Counted from the first letter of the stretch, positions 8,024-17,277 are shown. The stretch is DNA of 64,000 nucleotides from Sphingobacterium sp. R2 (GCF_040760075.1 NZ_CP142884.1:3844001-3908000), one strand, 5' to 3'. Translations and numbers: made by a program. The notes: generated by a model not told the origin, from the sequence alone.

Positions 8024-10402
8024 ATGATTTCTATGGTATATCCATTAAATGCAATAGATAAGCTCGGATTCTCCGAGATAAAAGATAAAATAAGACAAAA
8101 ATGCTTAAGCGAATCGGGTAGGGATTTGGTGGATAAAATTCAGCCACAGACCCGTTTTGATCAGATTGATCGATTTTTAAGACAGACCAATGAGTTTAAA
8201 GACCTTTTGGTGAACGACAGTGCATTTCCTGTTGAGAATTTTTTTCCACTTCGGTCCATTATTGAAAAAGCTCGGGTAGAGGGAGCTTTTTTGCTTGAAG
8301 AGGAATTCTTTAAAGTATTACTTTCATTAAAGACTGTCTACGCTATCATCCGTTATTTTAACGAACGTGAGGGGCTTTATCCCAATCTTGAGATTCTCTT
8401 TGAACATTTACCGATAGAGAAGGGCATCATTCGTGATATCGAAATGGTGATCGATGAGCGCGGAAAGCTCAAAAATAATGCTTCGCGACTGCTGTTGGAG
8501 ATTACTCAACAGATTCAAAAGGCTGAGCAAGAAGCTTTAAAGCGCATTAACAGCATCTTTAAAAGTGCTCAGGATAGTGGATGGACCGCCGATGGTAATC
8601 TTACCATACGCGATGGAAGGCTTTGTATTCCCGTCTTAGCAGAGAATAAACGAAAGCTTAAAGGTTTGATTCATGATGAATCTGCTACAGGTCAAACGGC
8701 TTATATAGAGCCTGAAGAAGTCTTTCAGCTCAACAATAAAATTAGAGATTTAGAATTTGAACGCCGACGAGAAGTGATTCGTATCCTAGTGGAATTGACC
8801 GATAAAGTTCGTCCGCACCTTCCGTTGTTGCTTTCTTATCATGGACTACTGACAAAAGTAGATTTTGTACGTGCAAAAGCACTTTTTGCTTTGGACATCG
8901 AGGCTGAAATGCCCGAATTGTCTAAAGAAGTGGAGATTAATTTGGTGAATGCTAGGCATCCACTTTTATTATTAAATCACCATCATACTGTTGTGCCGCT
9001 GAATATACAAATTGACGATGTCCAGCGTGTAATTGTTGTTTCGGGACCAAATGCAGGGGGTAAATCTGTCTGCATGAAAACGGTAGGCCTATTGCAGATC
9101 ATGGTGCAATCTGGGCTATTAATTCCTGCTGACCCAACGACGAAAGTGGGCGTTTTTAAGCAGATATTTGCAGATATAGGTGATGATCAATCGATAGAGA
9201 GTGATTTAAGTACCTATAGTGCACATCTCTCAAAGATGAAATATTTTACGGAATTTGCCAATGGGCGTACCTTGGTTTTAATCGATGAGTTTGGGACCGG
9301 TACCGATCCTTTGTTTGGTGGACCTATCGCTGAAGCTGTATTAGAATCGCTCAATAAAAAGCAGATTAGAGGCGTAGTGACAACACACTATAGTAATCTG
9401 AAGGTATTTGCGAGCAATTCGCCCGGTTTAGAGAATGCTTCGATGTTATTTGACAACCGCGAAATGAAGCCAATGTATATTCTTCAGATCGGTAAACCGG
9501 GGAGTTCGTATGCCTTTGAAATTGCTCAAAAAATTGGCTTAGGTAAGGAAATATTAGCGTCTGCGAAAAGCAAAATTGGTGTGGAGCAAAAGAAAGTTGA
9601 CAACCTTTTGATTGATCTCGAAAGAGAGAAGAAAGAGGTGTTTGACACCAAAGTTGCGATAATTAAGCGGGAGAAAGAACTGGAGACCATCAAATCCGAA
9701 TACCTGGAACTGCAAACCTATCTAGAAGAAAATAAAAAAGTCATTCTGAAGAAGGCTAAGGAAGAAGCGCAACAGATTATAAAGAATTCAAATAAACTCA
9801 TTGAGAATACGGTTGCTCAAATTAAATCGGTCAAAGCAGATAAAGAAAAGACCCGTGAATTGCGTAATAACTTAGATCAGGCACTCCAGGCCGTACTGCC
9901 TAAAGAACAGAAGCCGGCAAAGCAAGCTATTAAAGAAAACGTTCAGGAATCCACCGAATTAACTGTTGGGGACTGGGTTCAAATTTTAGATAATGGTGCT
10001 GAGGCACAGGTGGTAGAAATTGCTAAAAATAATCTTATTCTCGCTATGGGCGAATTGCGTACCGTACAAAAGCGGAAGAATGTGATTAAGCTAGTGGGAC
10101 GGGAAGGAAAAAAATCTGCAAAAAGTTTATCAAGGTCAACATCGGCAGCTTCGGTGGCGGACTTTAAGCCTGAAATTGATCTGAGGGGTATGCGAACGGA
10201 GGATGCGCTTCATGAGCTGGAACGCGTGCTGGATAGGGCGGTCATGATCGGATATCCATCGCTAAAAATCATCCACGGAAAGGGTGACGGAATTTTGCGC
10301 AAATTTATCCGCGATTATTTACGTAAATATAGTCATGTTAGTCGTTTTGAGGACGAACATCAAGACCGTGGTGGTGATGGTATCACCTACGCTTATTTGT
10401 AG
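8024..10402 (+). CDS. mutS2: Endonuclease MutS2
   Basis: A 792-residue protein of the MutS2 family. The MutS-type ATPase core carries Walker A SGPNAGGKS near residues 341-350 and Walker B LVLIDEFGTGTDP. A long coiled coil (about 510-640) follows, then a small beta domain (LTVGDWVQILDNGAEAQV) and a C-terminal Smr nuclease domain from about 715 with DLRGM and KIIHGKGDGILR. MutS2 lacks the mismatch-recognition domain of MutS; it is linked to suppression of recombination and, in some bacteria, rescue of collided ribosomes. The start ATG is 13 nt after the preceding gene. A strong terminator hairpin follows. Confidence 0.95.
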   Translation: MISMVYPLNAIDKLGFSEIKDKIRQKCLSESGRDLVDKIQPQTRFDQIDRFLRQTNEFKDLLVNDSAFPVENFFPLRSIIEKARVEGAFLLEEEFFKVLLSLKTVYAIIRYFNEREGLYPNLEILFEHLPIEKGIIRDIEMVIDERGKLKNNASRLLLEITQQIQKAEQEALKRINSIFKSAQDSGWTADGNLTIRDGRLCIPVLAENKRKLKGLIHDESATGQTAYIEPEEVFQLNNKIRDLEFERRREVIRILVELTDKVRPHLPLLLSYHGLLTKVDFVRAKALFALDIEAEMPELSKEVEINLVNARHPLLLLNHHHTVVPLNIQIDDVQRVIVVSGPNAGGKSVCMKTVGLLQIMVQSGLLIPADPTTKVGVFKQIFADIGDDQSIESDLSTYSAHLSKMKYFTEFANGRTLVLIDEFGTGTDPLFGGPIAEAVLESLNKKQIRGVVTTHYSNLKVFASNSPGLENASMLFDNREMKPMYILQIGKPGSSYAFEIAQKIGLGKEILASAKSKIGVEQKKVDNLLIDLEREKKEVFDTKVAIIKREKELETIKSEYLELQTYLEENKKVILKKAKEEAQQIIKNSNKLIENTVAQIKSVKADKEKTRELRNNLDQALQAVLPKEQKPAKQAIKENVQESTELTVGDWVQILDNGAEAQVVEIAKNNLILAMGELRTVQKRKNVIKLVGREGKKSAKSLSRSTSAASVADFKPEIDLRGMRTEDALHELERVLDRAVMIGYPSLKIIHGKGDGILRKFIRDYLRKYSHVSRFEDEHQDRGGDGITYAYL

Positions 10403-10410
10403 ACAAAATG

Positions 10411-10450
10411 AATTGGAGCTCAAAAGGTTGCTATTGTGAGCTCCAATTTT
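10411..10450 (+). terminator. Intrinsic terminator after mutS2
   Basis: A perfect 12-bp stem, AATTGGAGCTCA (10411-10422) with TGAGCTCCAATT (10437-10448), followed by a T-rich tail. It lies 8 nt after the mutS2 stop and faces the minus-strand transporter gene, so it may stop transcription from both sides. Confidence 0.85.
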
Positions 10451-10525
10451 CATTTAAATTTTTATTTAAATGTATGTGGTCGTTTAGCTGGCGTCGAGCG
10501 GGAGCTTTCGTCCTGTAAATTGAAG

Positions 10526-10861
10526 TTAAATCGTTTCTTTACCACCAAAGGTTATCAGCACCATACCGGAGATAATGACAAACATGCCAAGTACCTGCAT
10601 CCAGGACAGCGGACTTTTAAAATACAGTGCCATGGCTAATTGCACGGTCAAGAATGTGCCACCAGAGCACAAGGCGATAACAATGGGCTGAGATACATTT
10701 TTGAATAACTGTACAAGGAACCAGCTTGCAGAGAGCAGAATAATATTTCCGACAATCAAAGTTGTCCATTTATATTTTGGGTGTAGTCCACCGAGCTTAA
10801 ATAGGATGGAGGAGATAATCTGGCAGGCCCAAAATGCAGCAAAATATAGATAGTTTAACAT
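10526..10861 (-). CDS. Small DMT/SMR-like membrane protein
   Basis: A 111-residue protein with four hydrophobic helices (near 3-20, 30-48, 54-78 and 86-104), the size and topology of small multidrug resistance/DMT-type transporters. ALCSGGTFLTVQLAMALYF and LQVLGMFVIISGMVLI-like segments resemble half of an EamA unit. The membrane-embedded glutamate of EmrE helix 1 is not present, so drug/proton antiport is doubtful. I chose the ATG at 10861 over one at 10891, because the longer form would overlap the upstream gene and add a polar tail. Confidence 0.7.
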   Translation of the reverse strand: MLNYLYFAAFWACQIISSILFKLGGLHPKYKWTTLIVGNIILLSASWFLVQLFKNVSQPIVIALCSGGTFLTVQLAMALYFKSPLSWMQVLGMFVIISGMVLITFGGKETI

Positions 10862-10868
10862 AAATTTA

Positions 10869-11114
10869 TTATTCGTATCTGCCGTAAGCACTGTTAAAAG
10901 ACTGACGCATCAATGCGAATTGATCAATTACACTTTTTAGAAATTCCTCATCAAGCAAATCGAATACACCATTTACACCACCAATAATATCCATTTCCGC
11001 AATTTTATAGGATTGTTCCAAATTGCCTTGTTCAAACTTAATGATGAATTTTTGGTTCATCCCAAAAATTGAAATCTTGCAATCAGGATGAGGAAGTTCA
11101 GCTATTAGTCTCAT
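10869..11114 (-). CDS. Conserved small protein, unknown
   Basis: An 81-residue soluble protein without signal peptide or cysteine motif beyond one Cys. It reads as an alternating beta-rich N-terminus (MRLIAELPHPDCKISIFGM) followed by an amphipathic helical C-terminus (FLKSVIDQFALMRQSF). I do not recognise the family. Its stop lies 7 nt upstream of the start of the small membrane protein, so the two form a likely two-gene operon. Confidence 0.6.
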   Translation of the reverse strand: MRLIAELPHPDCKISIFGMNQKFIIKFEQGNLEQSYKIAEMDIIGGVNGVFDLLDEEFLKSVIDQFALMRQSFNSAYGRYE

Positions 11115-11150
11115 GTAAATCTCTTGTTTTTAAATTTGCTATAAAAGTAT

Positions 11151-11182
11151 AAAAAAACGCCCAAATGCAATGCATTTGAGCG
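11151..11182 (-). terminator. Intrinsic terminator after gdhA
   Basis: On the minus strand a hairpin of arms CGCTCAAATGCAT and ATGCATTTGGGCG-like (11158-11182, one G-T wobble) is followed by seven T residues (complement of 11151-11157). It lies about 34 nt after the gdhA stop. Confidence 0.85.
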
Positions 11183-11215
11183 CTCAGGATTATGATATGA
11201 TTAGAAAAAGGCTTT

Positions 11216-12547
11216 CTAGACGATACCTTGGGCTTTCATGGCATTTGCTACCTTGATAAAGCCACCAATATTGGCACCTTTTAAGTAATTTACAAATTCA
11301 CTTTCCTTACCATATTTTAAACAGGTTTCGTGGATACTCTCCATAATGGTTTTTAAACGATTGTCAACTTCTTCGGTACACCATTGTGTACGGATGGAGT
11401 TTTGAGACATTTCCAAGCCGCTGACAGCAACACCACCAGCATTCGCTGCCTTACCTGGGGCGAAACTGATTTTTGCATCGAGAAATACTTTAATAGCTTC
11501 AGCTGTAGAAGGCATATTAGCGCCTTCGGCTACACAGATACAACCATTTGCTACAAGCATATTGGCGTCGGATTCATCCAATTCATTTTGCGTTGCACAA
11601 GGTAATGCGATATCGCATTTAAATTGCCAAGGCTTTTGGCCTGGGAAGAACTGAGCATTCGGGTATTTGGATGGGTATTGATCCAAACTTCTTCCTAATG
11701 AAGCTCCAAAGGCCATTTTTTCAGTATCAAAGCCATCCGGATCGTACAATGTTCCTAAACTGTTTGATACTGTGATCACTTTAGCCCCCAGCTGCAATGC
11801 TTTTTCAACCGCATAAAATGCCACGTTGCCTGCACCAGAAACAGTGGCTACTTTGCCTTTCAATGATTTTCCCTGATGTTTGAAAATACAGTCAACAAAA
11901 TACAATAAACCATAACCTGTCGCTTCTGGACGTATATAAGAACCTCCCCACAACTCACCTTTACCGGTAAGAACACCAGTAAAGTTATTTTGCAGGCGTT
12001 TAAACTGACCGAATAAATAGCCTATCTCACGTCCTCCAACACCAATATCTCCAGCAGGAACATCCGTGTCAGCGCCAATATGACGATAAAGCTCGGTCAT
12101 GAAACTCTGACAAAACCGCATGATCTCATTATCCGATTTTCCTTTCGGATCAAAATCGGAGCCGCCTTTGCCGCCACCAATCGGCAACCCGGTCAAACTA
12201 TTTTTAAATACCTGTTCAAAAGCAAGAAATTTAAGGATACTTTGGTTCACGGAAGGAGCGAAGCGAAGACCGCCTTTATAAGGACCAATAGCACTGTTCA
12301 TTTGAACACGGTATCCGCGATTTACCTGTACTTGATGGTTATCGTCCAACCAAGTTACTCGAAAAGATATAATACGCTCTGGTTCAGTAAGTCTTTCGAG
12401 AATCTTTTGTTCGAAAAACTCAGGATGGTTTTCTGTAATATAAGGAAATAGGTCCTCGGTAACTTCTTTTACAGCTTGTAAGAATTCTGGTTCATTTGGA
12501 TTTCGTTTCTCAACGATGGAGATAAAGTCGTTATAATTTTTTGACAT
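11216..12547 (-). CDS. gdhA: NADP-type glutamate dehydrogenase
   Basis: A 443-residue hexameric-type glutamate dehydrogenase that makes glutamate from 2-oxoglutarate and ammonium. The substrate lysines are K91 in GPYKGGLRF and K127 in LPIGGGKGGSDFDPKG, and the glycine-rich Rossmann motif is VSGAGNVAFYAVEKA. CVAEGANMPSTAEA and the PGKAANAGGVAVSG segment complete the family pattern. Residue order and length match the E. coli GdhA branch, which normally uses NADPH. It is transcribed alone, with its own terminator, and has a long upstream region (12548-13010) holding a tandem repeat. Confidence 0.95.
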   Translation of the reverse strand: MSKNYNDFISIVEKRNPNEPEFLQAVKEVTEDLFPYITENHPEFFEQKILERLTEPERIISFRVTWLDDNHQVQVNRGYRVQMNSAIGPYKGGLRFAPSVNQSILKFLAFEQVFKNSLTGLPIGGGKGGSDFDPKGKSDNEIMRFCQSFMTELYRHIGADTDVPAGDIGVGGREIGYLFGQFKRLQNNFTGVLTGKGELWGGSYIRPEATGYGLLYFVDCIFKHQGKSLKGKVATVSGAGNVAFYAVEKALQLGAKVITVSNSLGTLYDPDGFDTEKMAFGASLGRSLDQYPSKYPNAQFFPGQKPWQFKCDIALPCATQNELDESDANMLVANGCICVAEGANMPSTAEAIKVFLDAKISFAPGKAANAGGVAVSGLEMSQNSIRTQWCTEEVDNRLKTIMESIHETCLKYGKESEFVNYLKGANIGGFIKVANAMKAQGIV

Positions 12548-12760
12548 GTTTTAATTAGTAAAATTTCCCTTTGGCTGGCACTAATTTATGTATTTTTTAA
12601 CGAACAACCAATATTTGTTAATTATTTACAAATAATAATCTGTTTTAATGAAATTTCATACTTTATATTTATCATTTAAAACCGATTATTAATTGCCGAA
12701 ATGTGTGTGCATTAATGTATTAGCCGTATTTTGTTCGATTTTTATTGGTAACAAGCGGAC

Positions 12761-12802
12761 ATGATTCTGTTTAAGTGTAAAATGATTCTGCTTTAGTGTA
12801 AA
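12761..12802. repeat. Two tandem 21-bp repeats
   Basis: Two adjacent units, ATGATTCTGTTTAAGTGTAA (12761) and ATGATTCTGCTTTAGTGTAA (12782), each with one further A, identical at 19 of 21 positions. The period equals two helical turns, as expected for a regulator binding one DNA face. The repeat ends 20 nt before a plus-strand -7-like TAGTTTTG (12823-12830) and lies about 215 nt upstream of gdhA. Confidence 0.6.
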
Positions 12803-12940
12803 ACCTATACCCTTTTCTAGTATAGTTTTGTTTATAATTTATATTATGTTAAATAGAAGATTTGTATAGCCTCCTTTTAGGTACGATTTAATAGTATTTT
12901 GTAAATCCACTGGTTTTAATAAACACGGCAGCAAATACAA

Positions 12941-12969
12941 AAGGAACCCAAACATGGTCTGAGTTCCTT
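12941..12969 (-). terminator. Terminator after the sulfate-assimilation operon
   Basis: Arms AAGGAAC (12941-12947) and GTTCCTT (12963-12969) form a hairpin; read on the minus strand it is followed by a T-rich stretch. It lies about 40 nt beyond the cysN stop. Confidence 0.6.
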
Positions 12970-13010
12970 AAAAAATATTTAGGTTGAATATTTACGATTA
13001 ATTGTCTTCG

Positions 13011-14264
13011 TTAGTCGACAGCTTGGATCATCAATGCGCCGACTGTTAAATTTGTGCGTGGATCAATAACAATGGCTTGAGAATTTGCGGCATTTTCCTG
13101 TTGCAAATCAAATACTAGATTCTCAGCTGATTTAATGGCTATTCGACCAATATCATTTAGTTTAATTGGCTCATCATGTATTTTTTCCTGTGTATTGATA
13201 TCAAATTTGTATAAAACGTCTACAATCTTAACCTTGGTTAATTTGCTGTGACTTTGAATAAGATAAATCTGATCCGTATCCAAAGGTTTGTTGTCAAACC
13301 AGCACAAATTTGCCTGGATATTACGTTCGAATTTTGGTGGGTTTTCCACGCTGGCAATTGTGTCACCACGGCTAATGTCGACATCATCGCTGAGATGGAT
13401 AATGACCGATTGTCCACTTTCAGCCCGTTGAAGTTGTTGTCCGTTTAATTCGATGGCTTTCACTGTGCTAAAAGTTTCTGCCGGATAAACAATTACCTGG
13501 TCACCAACCTTAAGGCCCTCTCCTAGTACGCGGCCTGCATACCCTCTATAGTCATGTAAATCATCGGTTTGTGGCCGCACAACCCATTGGACGGGAAACC
13601 TCCAGCTGGCCGCTTCCTGTTCGTGAATTTCTACATTTTCCAGGTAATCCAATAAAGATTCGCCTGCATACCAACTCATTCTTTCCGACTTATGGACAAT
13701 ATTGTCTCCTTTTAATGCTGACACAGGTATAAAATCAATATCCTTAAGTCCGAGATTATTAGCTAACGTTAAATAATCTGCTTTGATCTGCTCGAAAACA
13801 GAAGCACTATAATCGACCATATCCATCTTGTTGACACAGACAAGTACTTGCTTCATCGCCAGTAATTTAGCAATAAAGGAATGGCGTTTTGTCTGCTCAA
13901 TTACGCCTTTACGTGCATCAACTAAAATGATTATAAGGTCGGAATTGGAAGCGCCAGTGACCATGTTTCTGGTGTATTGGATATGTCCTGGAGCGTCGGC
14001 TATAATATATTTTCGGTATTCGGTCTGAAAATACTTATAGGCTACGTCGATTGTTATGCCTTGTTCACGTTCAGCTTTAAGTCCATCCGTTAATATGGCC
14101 AAGTCTACTGTCCCATCGTCATTTTTCCGGTTGGCACGTTGTATAGCTTCCAATTGGTCATCCAAAATGGAATTGGTATCGTATAATAACCGGCCTATGA
14201 GGGTACTTTTACCATCATCTACAGAACCGGCCGTAATAAATTTCAATATATTCATTGTTGTCAA
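13011..14264 (-). CDS. cysN: Sulfate adenylyltransferase subunit 1 (GTPase)
   Basis: A 417-residue translation-factor-type GTPase that drives ATP sulfurylase (with CysD) to make APS from sulfate. P-loop GSVDDGKST is at about 13-21, the G3 motif DAPGHIQYTRNM and G4 NKMD follow, and beta-barrel domains fill the C-terminal half. The length shows that no C-terminal APS kinase (CysC) is fused, which agrees with the APS-type reductase in the same operon. It is the last gene of the cluster, 26 nt after cysD, and is followed by a terminator. Confidence 0.95.
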   Translation of the reverse strand: MTTMNILKFITAGSVDDGKSTLIGRLLYDTNSILDDQLEAIQRANRKNDDGTVDLAILTDGLKAEREQGITIDVAYKYFQTEYRKYIIADAPGHIQYTRNMVTGASNSDLIIILVDARKGVIEQTKRHSFIAKLLAMKQVLVCVNKMDMVDYSASVFEQIKADYLTLANNLGLKDIDFIPVSALKGDNIVHKSERMSWYAGESLLDYLENVEIHEQEAASWRFPVQWVVRPQTDDLHDYRGYAGRVLGEGLKVGDQVIVYPAETFSTVKAIELNGQQLQRAESGQSVIIHLSDDVDISRGDTIASVENPPKFERNIQANLCWFDNKPLDTDQIYLIQSHSKLTKVKIVDVLYKFDINTQEKIHDEPIKLNDIGRIAIKSAENLVFDLQQENAANSQAIVIDPRTNLTVGALMIQAVD

Positions 14265-14290
14265 TCTCTGGTATTCGATTTGAAATAGGG

Positions 14291-15181
14291 TTAAAAGTAT
14301 CCTTGTTTTTTGCGCTCTTCCATAGCAGCCTCAGATACTTTATCATCCATACGGGCTCCACGTTCACTCACGGTTGATGCTTTGATCTCAGCGATAATGT
14401 CGTCCAGTTCAGTAGCCGTTGAATCTACAGCCGCTGTACATGTCATGTCGCCTACCGTTCTGAAACGTACGGATTTGCGTTCTATGACATCGTCTGCATC
14501 GATATTTAAGAATGAGGCGGCAGCCATCAATTGACCATTGCGCGTAATGACTTCCCGTTCATGACTGAAATAGATAGACGGCAAGGCTATTTGCTCACGC
14601 TTGATATAATTCCAAACATCCAATTCGGTCCAGTTTGAAATGGGAAACACGCGTACATTTTCGCCTTTGTTTATTTTTCCATTAAAGATGCTCCAGAGCT
14701 CAGGTCTTTGGCGTTTCGGATCCCATTGTCCAAATTCATCTCGCACGGAGAAGATTCTTTCCTTGGCACGGGCTTTTTCTTCGTCTCGGCGTGCGCCACC
14801 TATACAGGCATCAAAACCATGTTTGGAGATTGTGTCGAGTAAGGTAACTGTCTGCAAGGCATTCCGACTTGCATTTTTTCCCTTCTGCTCAACGACTTTG
14901 CCTTGGTCAATGCTGTCTTGAACATAACCAACAATAAGTTTTTCTCCTATGTCTTCAATCAACGCGTCCCTGAAGGTAATTGTTTCGGGAAAATTGTGAC
15001 CTGTGTCAATGTGAACCAATGGAAAAGGAAATTTACCGGGTCTGAATGCTTTTTTTGCCAAGTGGACAAGTGTAATGGAGTCCTTGCCTCCAGAGAATAA
15101 TAGCGCAGGTTTTTCAAATTGTCCGGCGACCTCTCTTAAAATATATATTGCTTCCGCTTCTAAATGATCTAAATAGTCCAT
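14291..15181 (-). CDS. cysD: Sulfate adenylyltransferase subunit 2
   Basis: A 296-residue PP-loop ATP pyrophosphatase, the catalytic subunit of ATP sulfurylase. The PP-loop is SGGKDS at residues 30-35, with VHIDTGHNFPET, CIGGARRDEEKARAKERIFS and FPISNWTELDVWNYI as in other CysD proteins. The C-terminal RGARMDDK...KKQGYF is the usual family end. It lies between the APS reductase gene (53 nt upstream) and cysN (26 nt downstream) in the sulfate operon. Confidence 0.95.
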   Translation of the reverse strand: MDYLDHLEAEAIYILREVAGQFEKPALLFSGGKDSITLVHLAKKAFRPGKFPFPLVHIDTGHNFPETITFRDALIEDIGEKLIVGYVQDSIDQGKVVEQKGKNASRNALQTVTLLDTISKHGFDACIGGARRDEEKARAKERIFSVRDEFGQWDPKRQRPELWSIFNGKINKGENVRVFPISNWTELDVWNYIKREQIALPSIYFSHEREVITRNGQLMAAASFLNIDADDVIERKSVRFRTVGDMTCTAAVDSTATELDDIIAEIKASTVSERGARMDDKVSEAAMEERKKQGYF

Positions 15182-15234
15182 TCTCTGAGATAATAAAATT
15201 TTATTTAATGAATTTGGGTTTCTACTTGGCTATT

Positions 15235-15936
15235 TTATGACTTAACAGCGTGCAAACCACATTCTTTTTTACTTTGATCTTCCCACCACCATCGGCCGGC
15301 ACGGAAATCTTCACCTTCTTGTATCGCACGGGTACAGGGCTGACATCCAATACTTGGAAAACCTTTGTCATGTAATACATTGTATGGAATATAATGCTCC
15401 TTACAGTACGTTTTTACCTCTTCAAAAGTCCAGTCAAACAAAGGATGTATTTTGATAATTTGGTTTACCTCATCATATTCGATAAAGTCCATATCGTGCC
15501 TATTGACAGACTGATCCGAACGTATACCTGTTATCCAAACTTTCTTTCCGCTGATGGCACGTTGCAGCGGTTCAATTTTTCTGATTCGACAACACTCTTT
15601 GCGGTTCTCTACCGATTCGTAAAAAGAATTTGGACCTTTCTTGCTGATAAAATCTTCCAATAACGAGTTATTAGGACTGTATGCTTTAATCTGCAAGGGG
15701 TAACGCTCCAGCGTACGGCTCCACAACGAATAGGTCTCTTTAAACAGTCGGCCAGTATCCAATGTGAATAGTTGAATATCCAGGTTATTTTTACCGATCC
15801 ATTCCGTGATAATCTGATCCTCTATACCAAAAGAGGTTGAGAAAATGACTTCCTTAGGGAACAATGAAGTCACGGTCTGCAGGAGCTCTACTCCTTTTTT
15901 ATCTCCAATAATTTCTTTGAGTTCCTTAACGTTCAT
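15235..15936 (-). CDS. cysH: APS reductase (CysH family, iron-sulfur type)
   Basis: A 233-residue CysH-family reductase that turns activated sulfate into sulfite with thioredoxin. It has the Cys-Cys pair in RKECCRIRKIEPL (about residues 115-116) and the C-x2-C of SIGCQPCTRA (about 197-200), the four ligands of the [4Fe-4S] cluster of adenylyl-sulfate (APS) reductases; PAPS reductases lack these. The catalytic C-terminal Cys is in KKECGLH. So the substrate should be APS, not PAPS, and no APS kinase gene is present in the cluster. It overlaps the preceding siroheme gene by 11 nt. Confidence 0.92.
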   Translation of the reverse strand: MNVKELKEIIGDKKGVELLQTVTSLFPKEVIFSTSFGIEDQIITEWIGKNNLDIQLFTLDTGRLFKETYSLWSRTLERYPLQIKAYSPNNSLLEDFISKKGPNSFYESVENRKECCRIRKIEPLQRAISGKKVWITGIRSDQSVNRHDMDFIEYDEVNQIIKIHPLFDWTFEEVKTYCKEHYIPYNVLHDKGFPSIGCQPCTRAIQEGEDFRAGRWWWEDQSKKECGLHAVKS

Positions 15937-16504
15937 GACCTAATATATCTTTTGTATGTTCGTTCAACTTCTTTACTTTAAATTCGAAATCCCCTTTGAG
16001 CTGATCCCGATAAGCGCTCATGAGTGACAATGTTTCGTCTATTTCTTCTGGCAACAGGTCATTTAGCAACTCTTTCAAGCGCTTAGCTATCGTTGGTGAC
16101 TTTCCGTTTGTGGAAATGGCGATTTTCAGGTTCCCTTTTTTTACAATAGATCCGAGATAGAAATCACACAATTCAGGTTTATCTGCTGCATTAAACAATA
16201 TATGCTGTTCGGATGTTAAACTGCGGAGTTGGTCATTGAGTTCCATATTATTTGTTGCTGCAATGACGAGCTGTTTGTCCATAATATCTGCTGATGCAAA
16301 TGGGCGAACGTATAGATCAATCTGCGGATATTTTTTTAGTAACTCCGCAAATTCGGGGATAATTTCCTTGGCTACAATGGTCAGATTTAAAGCGTTGTCA
16401 TTGGACGCCATAGCCTCAAATTTCTCCAGCGCAACTTTTCCTCCGCCGACAAGCAACGTGTGGATCTGATTAAGTTTAACGAATATGGGAAAGAGTTGGT
16501 TCAT
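15926..16504 (-). CDS. Precorrin-2 dehydrogenase/sirohydrochlorin ferrochelatase
   Basis: A 192-residue protein equivalent to Met8p or the N-terminal part of CysG: NAD-dependent oxidation of precorrin-2 and iron insertion to give siroheme. The NAD-binding loop is TLLVGGGKVALEKFEAM (about 17-33), with IAISTNGKSPTIAKRLKELL in the second domain. It sits between the uroporphyrinogen methyltransferase gene (2 nt gap) and cysH (11 nt overlap), so siroheme supply is coupled to the sulfite reductase gene at the operon head. Siroheme is the cofactor of that reductase. Confidence 0.9.
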   Translation of the reverse strand: MNQLFPIFVKLNQIHTLLVGGGKVALEKFEAMASNDNALNLTIVAKEIIPEFAELLKKYPQIDLYVRPFASADIMDKQLVIAATNNMELNDQLRSLTSEQHILFNAADKPELCDFYLGSIVKKGNLKIAISTNGKSPTIAKRLKELLNDLLPEEIDETLSLMSAYRDQLKGDFEFKVKKLNEHTKDILGHER

Positions 16505-16506
16505 GG

Positions 16507-17265
16507 TTACAATGCTAATGCTTTTTCTTTAATCTCATGAAATGAACGGTGTTTTGCGACAACATCACCGATTACGATGATGGCAGGAACACCGACTCTT
16601 TTCTCGACAGATTCATCAAGAATATTGTCTATTGTGCCAAGTACAACTTTTTCATTCGGTAACGAGCCGTTTTGAATCAGTGCGATAGGTAGGTTATGTA
16701 GATTCCTCTCGCGGTAAATGGCTACGATTTCAGCCAATTTACCATACCCCATCAAGATTACTACCGTCGCTTTGGAATCCGCGGCCAAATAAAGATCCGA
16801 TGATAACGAGCCGTCTGACTTTGAGCCCGTTATTACCCAAAAGCTTTCACTGATTCCCCGGTAAGTCAATGGAAGTTGTTGTAGTCCGGTAAGCCCAATT
16901 GCGGAGGAAATACCCGGCACAACTGCCGTTTCAATACCATATTGTTGTACGTAATCAATTTCTTCTCCACCACGACCAAAAACAAATGGATCACCTCCTT
17001 TTAGGCGGACAACATGACCATAGTTTAAGGCGTAATCTACCAAAAGGCGATTAATTTCATCCTGTGATGTAGAAAGTTGTTCTGCTCGTTTTCCAACATA
17101 TATTTTGATGCATTCAGCCTGTGCATAATCCAGTAATTCTTCATTCACCAAGGCATCGTATAAAATGACATCTGCTTTTTCTATTGCTTTGATCCCCTTT
17201 AGGCTGATCAGATCCGGATCACCGGGCCCCGCTCCTACTAATGTTACTTTTGCTTTTATTGACAT
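16507..17265 (-). CDS. cobA: Uroporphyrinogen-III C-methyltransferase
   Basis: A 252-residue SAM-dependent methyltransferase making precorrin-2. Family motifs are TLVGAGPGDPDLISLKG (about 8-24), VVRLKGGDPFVFGRGGEE and VPGISSAIG. It is a stand-alone SUMT domain, without the CysG N-terminus, which is encoded by the next gene instead. It begins 12 nt after the sulfite reductase stop and ends 2 nt before the next start, so the siroheme genes lie inside the sulfate operon. The role is therefore siroheme rather than cobalamin; no other cobalamin genes are nearby. Confidence 0.95.
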   Translation of the reverse strand: MSIKAKVTLVGAGPGDPDLISLKGIKAIEKADVILYDALVNEELLDYAQAECIKIYVGKRAEQLSTSQDEINRLLVDYALNYGHVVRLKGGDPFVFGRGGEEIDYVQQYGIETAVVPGISSAIGLTGLQQLPLTYRGISESFWVITGSKSDGSLSSDLYLAADSKATVVILMGYGKLAEIVAIYRERNLHNLPIALIQNGSLPNEKVVLGTIDNILDESVEKRVGVPAIIVIGDVVAKHRSFHEIKEKALAL

Positions 17266-17277
17266 ACCTATTCTCTC

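Larger units (their letters stand above)
12548..13010. other. Gene-free region between gdhA and cysN
   Basis: About 460 nt, very AT-rich. It holds the upstream region of gdhA, a tandem 21-bp repeat (12761-12802), a plus-strand TAGTTTTG at 12823-12830 and the cysN terminator at 12941-12969. No ORF longer than a few codons with coding character was seen on either strand. Confidence 0.7.

Noticed and set aside
12823..12969. Small RNA between the tandem repeat and the cysN terminator
   Set aside because: A promoter-like element exists, but the hairpin at the end has no T run on the plus strand, so a defined transcript is not supported.
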